Assembly: GCA_964495805.1 (NCBI GenBank)
Contig: CAZBWV010000048.1
Location: forward strand, 1 to 12,224
DNA from: JALXCH01 sp964495805
Lineage (GTDB): Bacteria; Calditrichota; Calditrichia; RBG-13-44-9
Reading direction: 5' to 3'
Length of the DNA: 12,224 bases
Part shown: one piece after another, positions 1 to 6,148 of the stretch
Layout: the number at the start of each line of letters is the position of its first letter
Position numbering within the stretch: position 1 is the stretch's first letter
Position numbers and translations under genes: made by a program
Notes under the pieces: model-generated
Told to the model about the DNA's origin: nothing
Databases searched by the model: none
What the model saw: the letters and a program-made list of their open reading frames with translations, nothing else

Positions 1-21
1 ATAGCGGAGTCGAGGGGTCAC

Positions 22-77
22 TTGAGATTCCTCCACTCGCCCCGACTTCGTCGTGGCTCGGTCGGAATGACAGGGGA
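22..77. repeat. Repeat-like palindromic intergenic tract
   Basis: This non-coding tract is built of nested inverted repeats. An outer ATTCC (27-31) faces GGAAT (64-68), and an inner CGAC-TTC-GTCG hairpin lies near 43-53. The TGAGATTCC...GGAATGACA ends resemble a class of short dispersed palindromic repeats seen between genes in many bacterial genomes. Only one copy is visible here, so membership of a repeat family is inferred from appearance. No reading frame of note crosses it. Confidence 0.35.
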
Positions 78-98
78 AAGCTTTTCTTTCAAAACCCA

Positions 99-153
99 AT
101 CATCCTGAGTTAACCAATCATACCAAAAATTTAGACAGGATGAACAGGATGAT
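99..153. repeat. 9-bp inverted repeat plus tandem 9-mers
   Basis: ATCATCCTG at 99-107 is the exact reverse complement of CAGGATGAT at 145-153. The right arm overlaps two tandem copies of ACAGGATGA (135-143 and 144-152). The block lies in the non-coding stretch downstream of rplI. The tandem ACAGGATGA pattern resembles short intergenic repeats that recur in other genomes, but recurrence cannot be shown from one window. Confidence 0.4.
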
Positions 154-190
154 GTGCTCCTGAGATTTCTCCATTTCCTATCCTTATTTC

Positions 191-228
191 ACCCAAAAAG
201 AAAGCCCGATCTCCACAGACCGGGCTTT
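191..228 (-). terminator. Intrinsic terminator of rpsF-rpsR-rplI operon
   Basis: Read on the minus strand, AAAGCCCGGTCT and AGATCGGGCTTT form a 12-bp stem (one G-U pair) closed by a GTGG tetraloop. A CTTTTT run follows at once. It begins 25 nt after the rplI stop codon, as expected for the end of the ribosomal protein operon. This is the strongest terminator in the window. Confidence 0.9.
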
Positions 229-253
229 AGTTTTCGCAGAATATCGGATTGCC

Positions 254-697
254 TTATTCTTTAACCACCCAAACTTTAATCTTCGCTTCCACTTCCGGAT
301 GAATTTTAATGGGTACAGAGTAAATACCCAGCGCTTTAATGGGTTCTTCCAGAATAATTTTCTTGCGATCAATCTCGTAACCCTGTTCTTTCAGCGCTTC
401 GGCGATGTCCTGATTGGTTACCGAACCAAACATTTTGTCACCTTCACCCACGCTGACGGTCAGAGTTACGGAAACCGACTCTAACTTCCTGGCCAGCTGT
501 TCGGCGCTTTTCTTCTCCTTGTTAATCCGGACCATTTTCTGGCGCTTTTCCTCTTCCACCATGCGCACGTAATTCGGTTTGGCAGGATAAGCAATCTTCT
601 TGGGAATCAGATAATTATTGGCATAGCCGCGCTTGACTTCCACAATGTCGCCCAGCCGGCCCAGTTGCTCATAATCTTGCCTGAGTATGATTTTCAT
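254..697 (-). CDS. rplI: 50S ribosomal protein bL9
   Basis: bL9 binds 23S rRNA at the base of the L1 stalk and helps maintain reading frame. The 147-residue length is normal for the family. The N-terminal RNA-binding domain carries the signature GDIVEVKRGYANNYLIP (16-32). A charged helix follows at about 45-75, then the C-terminal domain with GEGDKMFGSVTNQDIAEAL (84-102). The ATG is preceded by a GGGGTG-type ribosome binding site about 8 nt upstream. It is the last gene of rpsF-rpsR-rplI, 37 nt after rpsR, and is followed by a strong terminator. Identification is secure. Confidence 0.97.
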   Translation of the reverse strand: MKIILRQDYEQLGRLGDIVEVKRGYANNYLIPKKIAYPAKPNYVRMVEEEKRQKMVRINKEKKSAEQLARKLESVSVTLTVSVGEGDKMFGSVTNQDIAEALKEQGYEIDRKKIILEEPIKALGIYSVPIKIHPEVEAKIKVWVVKE

Positions 698-734
698 ATC
701 GTTTCACCCCACTCATTTTCGTTTGGTTCATGGA

Positions 735-959
735 TTACCGGGGAATATCGGAGACAAACGGAATCAGTGCCAGATGCCGCGCCCGTTTGATGGCTTGCGC
801 CAGCTGACGCTGATGCTGTCGGCAATTCCCCGAGGTCCGCCTGGGAACAATTTTCCCCTGCTCGGTTAAAAAACGCACTAATTTTTTCTCATCGCGAAAA
901 TCAATAAAAATATCGCCTGCTTCGCAGAAACGGCAAATTCGTTTTTTTCTATATAACAT
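735..959 (-). CDS. rpsR: 30S ribosomal protein bS18
   Basis: bS18 pairs with bS6 on the platform of the small subunit. The 74-residue protein has the family core: a CRFC motif near the N-terminus, KLVRFLTEQGKIVPRR (26-41) and HQRQLAQAIKRARHLALIPF (49-68). Cys9, Cys12, Cys46 and His49 form a CxxC...CxxH set, so this is the zinc-binding type rather than a cysteine-free paralogue; the metal is inferred. The ATG at 957-959 has a strong GGAAGGGG ribosome binding site. It lies 17 nt after rpsF, and both are surely co-transcribed, which suits their stoichiometric partnership. Confidence 0.96.
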   Translation of the reverse strand: MLYRKKRICRFCEAGDIFIDFRDEKKLVRFLTEQGKIVPRRTSGNCRQHQRQLAQAIKRARHLALIPFVSDIPR

Positions 960-976
960 GGTTTTCCCCTTCCTGA

Positions 977-1576
977 TTATTCTTCTTTTTTCTCCACGGA
1001 TTCTTCGCCGGATTCAGCGTTGGGTGCAGCGGTTTTGTCCGCTTTTGCCTCAGCGGGTTGTTCCGGTGCCGAAGTTTCTGCTTTGGTCTCTTCTACCGGA
1101 GCCATTTTGGCCTCTGCCGGTGCGGAGGTTTCAGCAGGTGTTTCCGCTGTTTTTTCCGCTGGGGCTTCGACCGGTTTTTCCGCCGGTGCGGTCTTTTCCG
1201 CTGCTGCCGCTGCACGAGCTTCCTGCTGTGTTGCTTTGCGCTTCTGTCGTTGCGCATTGCGTTCGCGCTGCATCAATTCCTTTTTGTCAATTACATAAGT
1301 GAGATACCGCAACACCCGATCGTTCATGCGGTACTCCTCTTCCAGCGTTTTGGGGATGTTGAGATGACTGTTGGCGGTAAATTCCACTTCCACGTAATAA
1401 CCGTGGGTTTTCTTTTTGATGGGATAGGCCAGCCGTCGTTTGCCCCACCGATCGATCTTCTTAATCACTCCGCCGTGATCTTCGATGAGTTGCTGCACAC
1501 GACTGGACACCGTGTCCACTTCATCGGGATTCTGGGAAATATCCACGATGAAAATCGTACTATACAGCTTTTCCAT
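977..1576 (-). CDS. rpsF: 30S ribosomal protein bS6 with long C-terminal tail
   Basis: bS6 binds the central domain of 16S rRNA together with bS18. Residues 1-97 form the usual ferredoxin-like fold (YSTIFIVD near the start, GKRRLAYPIKKKTHGYY at 45-61, RVLRYLTYVI at 87-96). The protein is 199 residues, while family members are usually about 95-135. The extra part is a basic helix (about 98-122) followed by a low-complexity Ala/Glu/Pro/Lys/Thr tract with repeated AEK, AETPAE and ETSAP units (123-188), ending in an acidic EESVEKKEE. The tail stays in frame up to a stop 17 nt before rpsR, so it is encoded and not a frameshift. AAAGGAGG sits just upstream of the ATG. It is the first gene of the operon. 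Confidence 0.95.
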   Translation of the reverse strand: MEKLYSTIFIVDISQNPDEVDTVSSRVQQLIEDHGGVIKKIDRWGKRRLAYPIKKKTHGYYVEVEFTANSHLNIPKTLEEEYRMNDRVLRYLTYVIDKKELMQRERNAQRQKRKATQQEARAAAAAEKTAPAEKPVEAPAEKTAETPAETSAPAEAKMAPVEETKAETSAPEQPAEAKADKTAAPNAESGEESVEKKEE

Positions 1577-1650
1577 AACACCTCCTTTGGTCTAACGATC
1601 CCATCCCGAAAGATGGAATAGGATGCATGGTTCTTAGATTAATAACTTAA
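1577..1650 (-). promoter_or_regulatory. rpsF leader with small hairpin
   Basis: The leader between the upstream terminator-like hairpin and the rpsF start carries a near-perfect Shine-Dalgarno (AAAGGAGG, 1581-1588). It also has a small stem, CCATC (1612-1616) with GATGG (1601-1605), and outer ATCC/GGAT pairing (1621-1624 with 1598-1601) is an alternative. Many bacteria regulate this operon by binding of the bS6:bS18 complex to a leader hairpin. I do not see the CCG element typical of that RNA, so a regulatory role here is only a possibility. Confidence 0.3.
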
Positions 1651-1678
1651 AAATTTAACGGCCTCTTCTCAGAGGCCG
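1650..1678 (-). terminator. Terminator-like hairpin after hppA
   Basis: On the minus strand, CGGCCTCT (1671-1678) pairs with AGAGGCCG (1659-1666) around a GAGA tetraloop, followed by TTAAATTTTT. It lies about 110 nt after the hppA stop and about 75 nt before the rpsF start, so it most likely ends the upstream transcription unit. The 112 bases between it and the hppA stop show no gene. The tail is T-rich but interrupted by AAA, so efficiency may be partial. Confidence 0.7.
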
Positions 1679-1791
1679 CAGAATATAATGCAATTTATCC
1701 CAAAAATCTACTGTTTATATAAATTTTTCATGCTGCTTTCTTACACTAACATTCGGTAAAAAACCACCTTAGTCTCAAGTTTCATTCAAAA

Positions 1792-3828
1792 TTATTTAAT
1801 CAACGGAGCAATCACCAGCGATACCACAGACATGAGCTTGATGAGAATGTTCAGCGAAGGTCCGGCGGTATCTTTAAACGGATCGCCCACCGTATCGCCA
1901 ACAACAGCTGCTTTATGCGGCTCGGAACCTTTACCGCCATACGCGCCGCTTTCGATATACTTTTTGGCATTATCCCAGGCTCCACCGGCATTAGCCATAA
2001 AAATAGCCATCAGCACACCGCTAACGGTGAGACCTGCCAGCAAACCACCCAGCATATTTTTATCATAAAATCCAAACAGCACCGGAATCACCACTGCTGA
2101 GACACCGGGAATAATCATTTCCTTGATGGCGGCGCGGGTGCTGATATCCACACAGGTGGCATAATCGGCTTTGGCTTTCCCTTCCATCAGGCCGGGGATT
2201 TCCCGGAACTGACGGCGGACTTCTTCAATCATATTAAATGCCGCACGACCCACCGCACGGATGGCAAATGCACTGAAAACAAAGGGAAGCATTCCCCCAA
2301 TGAACAGACCCGCCATTACCTTGGGATTGGTCACATCAATGGTGCGCAGGTGAGCGGTTTCCTGAAAAGCGGCAAACAACGCCAGTGCCGTAAGTGCGGC
2401 AGAACCAATAGCGAATCCCTTTCCGATGGCAGCGGTGGTGTTACCCACAGCATCCAACTTATCGGTACGGGCACGGACTTCTTTGGGAAGATGGGACATC
2501 TCCGCGATACCGCCGGCGTTATCTGCAATGGGACCGTAAGCATCCACAGCTAACTGAATACCGGTGGTCGCCAGCATCCCGAGCGCTGAGATGGCTACAC
2601 CGTACAGTCCCGCGGTTGCGTAAGCAATCATGATGGCAGCCGCCAGAAACAGAATAGGTAAACCGGTACTCATCATCCCTACCGATAGTCCGGATATAAT
2701 GTTGGTTGCCGCACCGGTCTGGGAATCCCGGGCAATGCCCCGGGCAGGTTTGTGAGATTCAGAGGTAAAGTATTCGGTGATTAATCCAATGGCGATCCCT
2801 GCGGCCAGACCCGCCACCAGCGCCAGGTACACACCTAATGGGGTAAACTGAGAGCCGTTCAGGGTAAAATTTTCCGGAATGAAATATTTGATAATGAAAT
2901 AAGCCAGAATGGCCATCAGAATACCCGCACCAAAGCTCCCCTTATTCAATGCGCTCTGAGGATTGGAATCCTCCCCGGAACGGACAAACAGGGTTCCTAC
3001 AATGGAGACCAGAATGCCCACACCGGCAAGAATCAGAGGAAGAATCACCGCATTTAGCCCGATTAATGCCCCAATGACCATGGAACCAATGATAGAACCC
3101 ACGTAGGATTCGAACAGATCGGCACCCATTCCGGCCACATCCCCCACATTGTCGCCCACATTATCGGCAATCACTGCGGGATTCCGTGGATCGTCCTCGG
3201 GGATACCGGCTTCTACTTTGCCGACCAGATCCGCTCCGACATCTGCAGCCTTGGTATAAATACCACCGCCCACCCGGGCAAACAACGCAATGGAACTGGC
3301 ACCCAGGCTAAATCCGCTTAAAATGGGCAGTACTACCAGACGAAGCGTGTCGCCTTCCACAGGAAACAGTTTGGTGTAAATCAGGAACAGAGCGCTTAAA
3401 CCAATCACCCCTAATCCGACCACACCCATTCCCATTACCGAGCCACCGGAGAAAGCAATTTGCAGGGCGCGGTTTAAACTTTCGCGAGCGGCATTGGTCG
3501 TCCGCACATTGGAGGCAGTTGCAACACGCATTCCAATATATCCTGCCAATCCGGAGCAGGTGGCTCCTACCACAAAAGAGAGTGCCACTAATCGCAGACT
3601 CCCGGTGTTTCCAATGGCTAATAACAGAGCAACGACCACCACAAAAATTGCTAACACACTGTACTCACGTTTCAGAAATGCCATCGCCCCATCCCGAATA
3701 TGAGTGCTTATCTCCACCATCCGTTCCGTACCGGCATCCTGTTTATACACCCAGCGTGTTTTGTACCAGGCATACAGCAACGCCAGTAAACCAGCACTTA
3801 AACTTAACCAAGCCAATTGAGTCTGCAC
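1792..3828 (-). CDS. hppA: Membrane-bound ion-pumping pyrophosphatase, K+-dependent type
   Basis: This integral membrane enzyme hydrolyses pyrophosphate and uses the energy to export H+ and/or Na+. The 678 residues and about 16 hydrophobic segments are normal for the family. Substrate and Mg2+ motifs are intact: KAADVGADLVGK (193-204), EDDPRNPAVIADNVGDNVGD (211-230), DNAGGIAEM (436-444) and GDTVGDPFKDTAGPS (644-658). In GNTTAAIGKG (462-471), Ala466 and Gly469 occupy positions that in K+-independent enzymes are typically Lys and Thr, so this should be the K+-dependent class. The glutamate in DLFESYVGS (Glu240) is placed as in Na+-pumping and dual-pumping members, so Na+ or mixed transport is likely; the sequence alone does not settle this. 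The start is GTG (3826-3828) behind GAGGAGG. It begins 17 nt after pth, so the two are probably co-transcribed. Confidence 0.95.
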   Translation of the reverse strand: MQTQLAWLSLSAGLLALLYAWYKTRWVYKQDAGTERMVEISTHIRDGAMAFLKREYSVLAIFVVVVALLLAIGNTGSLRLVALSFVVGATCSGLAGYIGMRVATASNVRTTNAARESLNRALQIAFSGGSVMGMGVVGLGVIGLSALFLIYTKLFPVEGDTLRLVVLPILSGFSLGASSIALFARVGGGIYTKAADVGADLVGKVEAGIPEDDPRNPAVIADNVGDNVGDVAGMGADLFESYVGSIIGSMVIGALIGLNAVILPLILAGVGILVSIVGTLFVRSGEDSNPQSALNKGSFGAGILMAILAYFIIKYFIPENFTLNGSQFTPLGVYLALVAGLAAGIAIGLITEYFTSESHKPARGIARDSQTGAATNIISGLSVGMMSTGLPILFLAAAIMIAYATAGLYGVAISALGMLATTGIQLAVDAYGPIADNAGGIAEMSHLPKEVRARTDKLDAVGNTTAAIGKGFAIGSAALTALALFAAFQETAHLRTIDVTNPKVMAGLFIGGMLPFVFSAFAIRAVGRAAFNMIEEVRRQFREIPGLMEGKAKADYATCVDISTRAAIKEMIIPGVSAVVIPVLFGFYDKNMLGGLLAGLTVSGVLMAIFMANAGGAWDNAKKYIESGAYGGKGSEPHKAAVVGDTVGDPFKDTAGPSLNILIKLMSVVSLVIAPLIK

Positions 3829-3845
3829 CGCAGGTCCTCCTCAAA

Positions 3846-4436
3846 TTATTTTTCCAATATATGCCGATTAAATTTGCTCATTGCTCTGTCGATTCCTTCG
3901 GAAACAAACGCTTCCACCGCATCAGTCGCCCACTCCAGAATCACCGGCAAATCTTCTTTTTCCTGCCGGGTGAACGGCGATAGCACAAACTGGACGGCAT
4001 CGGAAAAGTGATTGCCGATTCCCACTCGTAAACGGGGAAACTCCCGCGTTCCCAGAGATTCAATTACCGAACGTAACCCTTTCTGCCCCCCGTCGCTGCC
4101 GCTACGGCGCAATCGGATGGTTCCAAAGGGTAAATTTAAATCGTCGCAAACAACCAGTAATTTCGATAGATCGGTCAATTTGTAGTAACGAACGGCTTCC
4201 TGAACGGCCTGACCGCTAAGGTTCATAAAGGTAAGCGGTTTAATCAAAAGAACTTTCTCACGACCCTGACGATAGGAGGTTTGCAGGAAACGCCCTCTTC
4301 CACGGGAAAATTGAAGCTGTTTCCGCTGGCTCAGCGTATCCAACACCATAAAGCCGACATTATGACGGGTTTCCTGATACTCCGGTCCCGGATTTCCCAA
4401 ACCGACAATAATAAACACGCTGTTTTGCCCATCCAC
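3846..4436 (-). CDS. pth: Peptidyl-tRNA hydrolase
   Basis: Pth releases peptides from peptidyl-tRNAs that drop off ribosomes, recycling tRNA. The family signature IVGLGNPGPEYQETRHNVGF (10-29) includes Asn15 and the catalytic His25. PLTFMNLSG (67-75) supplies Asn72, and VVCDDLNLPFG (95-105) supplies Asp98/Asp99. At the place of E. coli Asn114, the GGHNGL-type motif reads GGQKGL (116-121), so Lys119 stands where Asn is common. No ATG fits. The GTG at 4434-4436 gives 196 residues with no clear ribosome binding site, while a GTG at 4416-4418 gives 190 residues starting just before IIVGLGNPG, as in most relatives. The start is therefore uncertain. A terminator-like hairpin lies just upstream. Confidence 0.94.
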   Translation of the reverse strand: MDGQNSVFIIVGLGNPGPEYQETRHNVGFMVLDTLSQRKQLQFSRGRGRFLQTSYRQGREKVLLIKPLTFMNLSGQAVQEAVRYYKLTDLSKLLVVCDDLNLPFGTIRLRRSGSDGGQKGLRSVIESLGTREFPRLRVGIGNHFSDAVQFVLSPFTRQEKEDLPVILEWATDAVEAFVSEGIDRAMSKFNRHILEK

Positions 4437-4458
4437 ATTTTACCGGAGAAGCATTGCT

Positions 4459-4499
4459 GAAAAAGATAAAAGCGGCGATCAGAAAATGTGCTCGCCGCT
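4459..4499 (-). terminator. Terminator or attenuator between rplY and pth
   Basis: On the minus strand AGCGGCGA (4492-4499) pairs with TCGCCGCT (4471-4478) across a 13-nt loop, followed by TTTATCTTTTT. It starts about 20 nt after the rplY stop and ends only about 20 nt before the pth start. As no promoter fits downstream of it, pth and hppA must rely on read-through or on a promoter overlapping the hairpin. Confidence 0.7.
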
Positions 4500-4518
4500 C
4501 TTCAGAAACGTTCGCCGG

Positions 4519-5154
4519 TTATTCTTCTTCCTTCCTGGCTGTAATCACTTCCGGTTCTTGCATCTCCTCTTCCACGCCTTCCTCTTCAGCGGCTACCGCT
4601 TCGGCAGCCCGGGTCTTTTCCAGGATGGCGATGGTTTCGTTGGGATCGTCCAACAGGCGGATGTTATCGAAGTGCAAATCCTGCACCCGTAACACATCTC
4701 CTAACTTCATATCCGTGATATCCCATTCCAGCTGTTCGGGCAGGTCTTTGGGTAAACATTCGATTTCCAGCTCCCGGATAATATGTTCCAATACCCCACC
4801 GGCTTTGACGCCTGCAGCTGTCCCGGTAAGTACCAGAGGCACTTTCACCACAATCTTTTCCCCTTTGCGTACTCCCTGAAAATCCACATGCAGTACATGC
4901 CCGGTAATGGGATCGTATTGAATATCCTTAATAAAGCACTGAATCTTTTTCTTTTGTCCTTCTATTTCCAGCTGAATAATGCCATGTCCACCGGACAACA
5001 TGTGTTCGAACGTTTTCCGATCCACCAACAGGTGCTGGTTTTTTCCTCCATGGGTGTAATACTCAGCTGGAATCAGTCCCTCGCGTCGATACCGGCGAGC
5101 AGCCGATTTTCCGGTTTCCTCACGCAATTTTGTTTTTACCACTGTCTCAGTCAT
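4519..5154 (-). CDS. rplY: 50S ribosomal protein bL25, long CTC/TL5 form
   Basis: bL25 binds 5S rRNA in the large subunit. The 211-residue protein is the long general-stress (CTC/TL5) form. The N-terminal 5S-binding domain spans about 1-92, with GKSAARRYRREGLIPAEYY (15-33) and IKDIQYDPITGHVLHVDF (75-92). The C-terminal beta domain spans about 95-180, with GVKAGGVLEHIIRELEIECLP (115-135) and DITDMKLGDVLRVQDL (145-160). An acidic Glu/Ala tail follows from 183 and ends in EEE. The ATG at 5152-5154 is preceded by AAGGAGAGG. In many bacteria rplY lies between prs and pth; here pth follows as usual but prs is missing. Confidence 0.95.
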   Translation of the reverse strand: MTETVVKTKLREETGKSAARRYRREGLIPAEYYTHGGKNQHLLVDRKTFEHMLSGGHGIIQLEIEGQKKKIQCFIKDIQYDPITGHVLHVDFQGVRKGEKIVVKVPLVLTGTAAGVKAGGVLEHIIRELEIECLPKDLPEQLEWDITDMKLGDVLRVQDLHFDNIRLLDDPNETIAILEKTRAAEAVAAEEEGVEEEMQEPEVITARKEEE

Positions 5155-5179
5155 ATCCTCTCCTTACAGATAAATGATT

Positions 5180-5209
5180 AAAAAAATGCAAGCAGAGTAC
5201 CACTTGCAT
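5180..5209 (-). terminator. Terminator after tRNA-Gln, directly before rplY
   Basis: On the minus strand ATGCAAG (5203-5209) and CTTGCAT (5186-5192) form a 7-bp stem with a 10-nt loop, followed by seven T residues. It lies 17 nt after the tRNA and only 25 nt before the rplY start. It may protect and end the tRNA precursor, or act as a partial terminator that lowers rplY expression relative to the upstream genes. Confidence 0.75.
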
Positions 5210-5226
5210 CCCAAACCATTAAAAAT

Positions 5227-5301
5227 TGGCTGGGGTGGCAGGATTCGAACCTGCGCATGCCGGGACCAAAACCCGGTGCCTTACCGCTTGGCTACACCCC
5301 A
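5227..5301 (-). tRNA. tRNA-Gln(UUG)
   Basis: The 75-nt minus-strand gene folds as a complete cloverleaf. The acceptor arm TGGGGTG pairs with CACCCCA. The anticodon stem CCGGG/CCCGG encloses loop TTTTGGT with anticodon TTG (5269-5267), reading CAA and by wobble CAG. The T-arm is GCAGG-TTCGAAT-CCTGC. The discriminator is G and the 3' CCA is encoded (5229-5227). Its first ten bases overlap the last codons and stop codon of ispE. A terminator-like hairpin follows 17 nt downstream. Confidence 0.97.
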
Positions 5302-6146
5302 ATCCTTTTTGGTCTTGCCACAACCACACGCTCACTGGCAAAATATTTCTTGCGCACCGCTTCCAGGTCCACCTCCACAGGAAAAATTCCGTACATCGCT
5401 GCCCCGCTTCCGCTCAAACTTACATAACTGGCTCCGCTTGCCTTTAACCGCTCGCGTATGTCCTCAAGCTCCGGATAAAATTTTACCGCTACAGGTTCCA
5501 GATCATTGGGTAACTTTCTTAAATCATCCAGCTTCCGAAGCTCTGAAACAAGGACGTCAAATTTAACATGGTCATGATAATGTGTCAAGGATAATTCGAA
5601 ATTTTTATAGATAAAAGCAGTGGAAATATGAATTTCCGGAAGCACCAACAAACACTGAAAACGGAATGGCAGGCGAATGGGAATGACCACCTCTCCCCGC
5701 CCCTTTACCAGGGCGGTTCCCCCGATAATAAAAAAAGGCACATCCGAACCGATTCTTGTGGCTAACTTCAGTAATTCCCGGCGGGAGAGTTGAAGATGAA
5801 ACATCTCATTGAAAATTTTGAAACAGGTAGCGGCATTGCTGCTCCCACCCCCAAGACCGGAACCGGGTGGGATTCGTTTTTTCAAGTGAATTTCCACACC
5901 GCCGGAAATTTCGTAACGTTTCTGAAGCAGTTCAAAGACCTGGTAGCATAAATTTTGTTCATCGGTGGGAACTTCAGGATGGTCGGTGGTCAGCCGAAAC
6001 CCCTGCGGAAGCGTCCTGACGTGTATTTCGTCAGCCAGATCGATTTCCTGAAAGACAGATTCCAGATTATGGTAACCATCGGCCCGGCGATTAACAATGC
6101 GCAGCCCGATATTAATCTTGGCGTAAGAAAAATAGCGCTGTTTCAT
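5292..6146 (-). CDS. ispE: 4-diphosphocytidyl-2-C-methyl-D-erythritol kinase
   Basis: IspE phosphorylates CDP-methylerythritol with ATP in the MEP pathway to IPP and DMAPP, precursors of quinones and of the undecaprenyl carrier. The 284 residues match the GHMP kinase family. The N-terminus has YAKINIGLRI (8-17, Lys10) and RADGYHNLES (21-30). The ATP-binding loop is PPGSGLGGGSSNAA (93-106), catalytic Asp135 lies in IGSDVPFF (132-139), and the C-terminal glycine motif is LSGSGAAMYGIF (244-255). The ATG lies 2 nt after the stop of the upstream regulator and has no good ribosome binding site, which suggests translational coupling. Oddly, the stop TAG (5294-5292) is U8-A9-G10 of the following tRNA-Gln, so RNase P maturation of the tRNA would cut this mRNA before its stop codon. 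Confidence 0.97.
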   Translation of the reverse strand: MKQRYFSYAKINIGLRIVNRRADGYHNLESVFQEIDLADEIHVRTLPQGFRLTTDHPEVPTDEQNLCYQVFELLQKRYEISGGVEIHLKKRIPPGSGLGGGSSNAATCFKIFNEMFHLQLSRRELLKLATRIGSDVPFFIIGGTALVKGRGEVVIPIRLPFRFQCLLVLPEIHISTAFIYKNFELSLTHYHDHVKFDVLVSELRKLDDLRKLPNDLEPVAVKFYPELEDIRERLKASGASYVSLSGSGAAMYGIFPVEVDLEAVRKKYFASERVVVARPKRIGV

Positions 6147-6148
6147 GG

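Noticed and set aside
1058..1621. Long plus-strand open frame opposite rpsF (187 codons)
   Set aside because: It is antisense to rpsF, Cys/Phe/Arg-rich as expected for the complement of Ala/Glu/Lys codons, and has no family resemblance.
1598..1624. bS6:bS18 autoregulatory RNA in the rpsF leader
   Set aside because: A small hairpin is present but the characteristic CCG element is not, so I do not call the known regulatory RNA.
1682..1710. Minus-strand TAGATT-N17-TATATT as a promoter for rpsF
   Set aside because: The -35 box matches consensus at only about three of six positions, and transcription would start within the terminator-like hairpin at 1659-1678.
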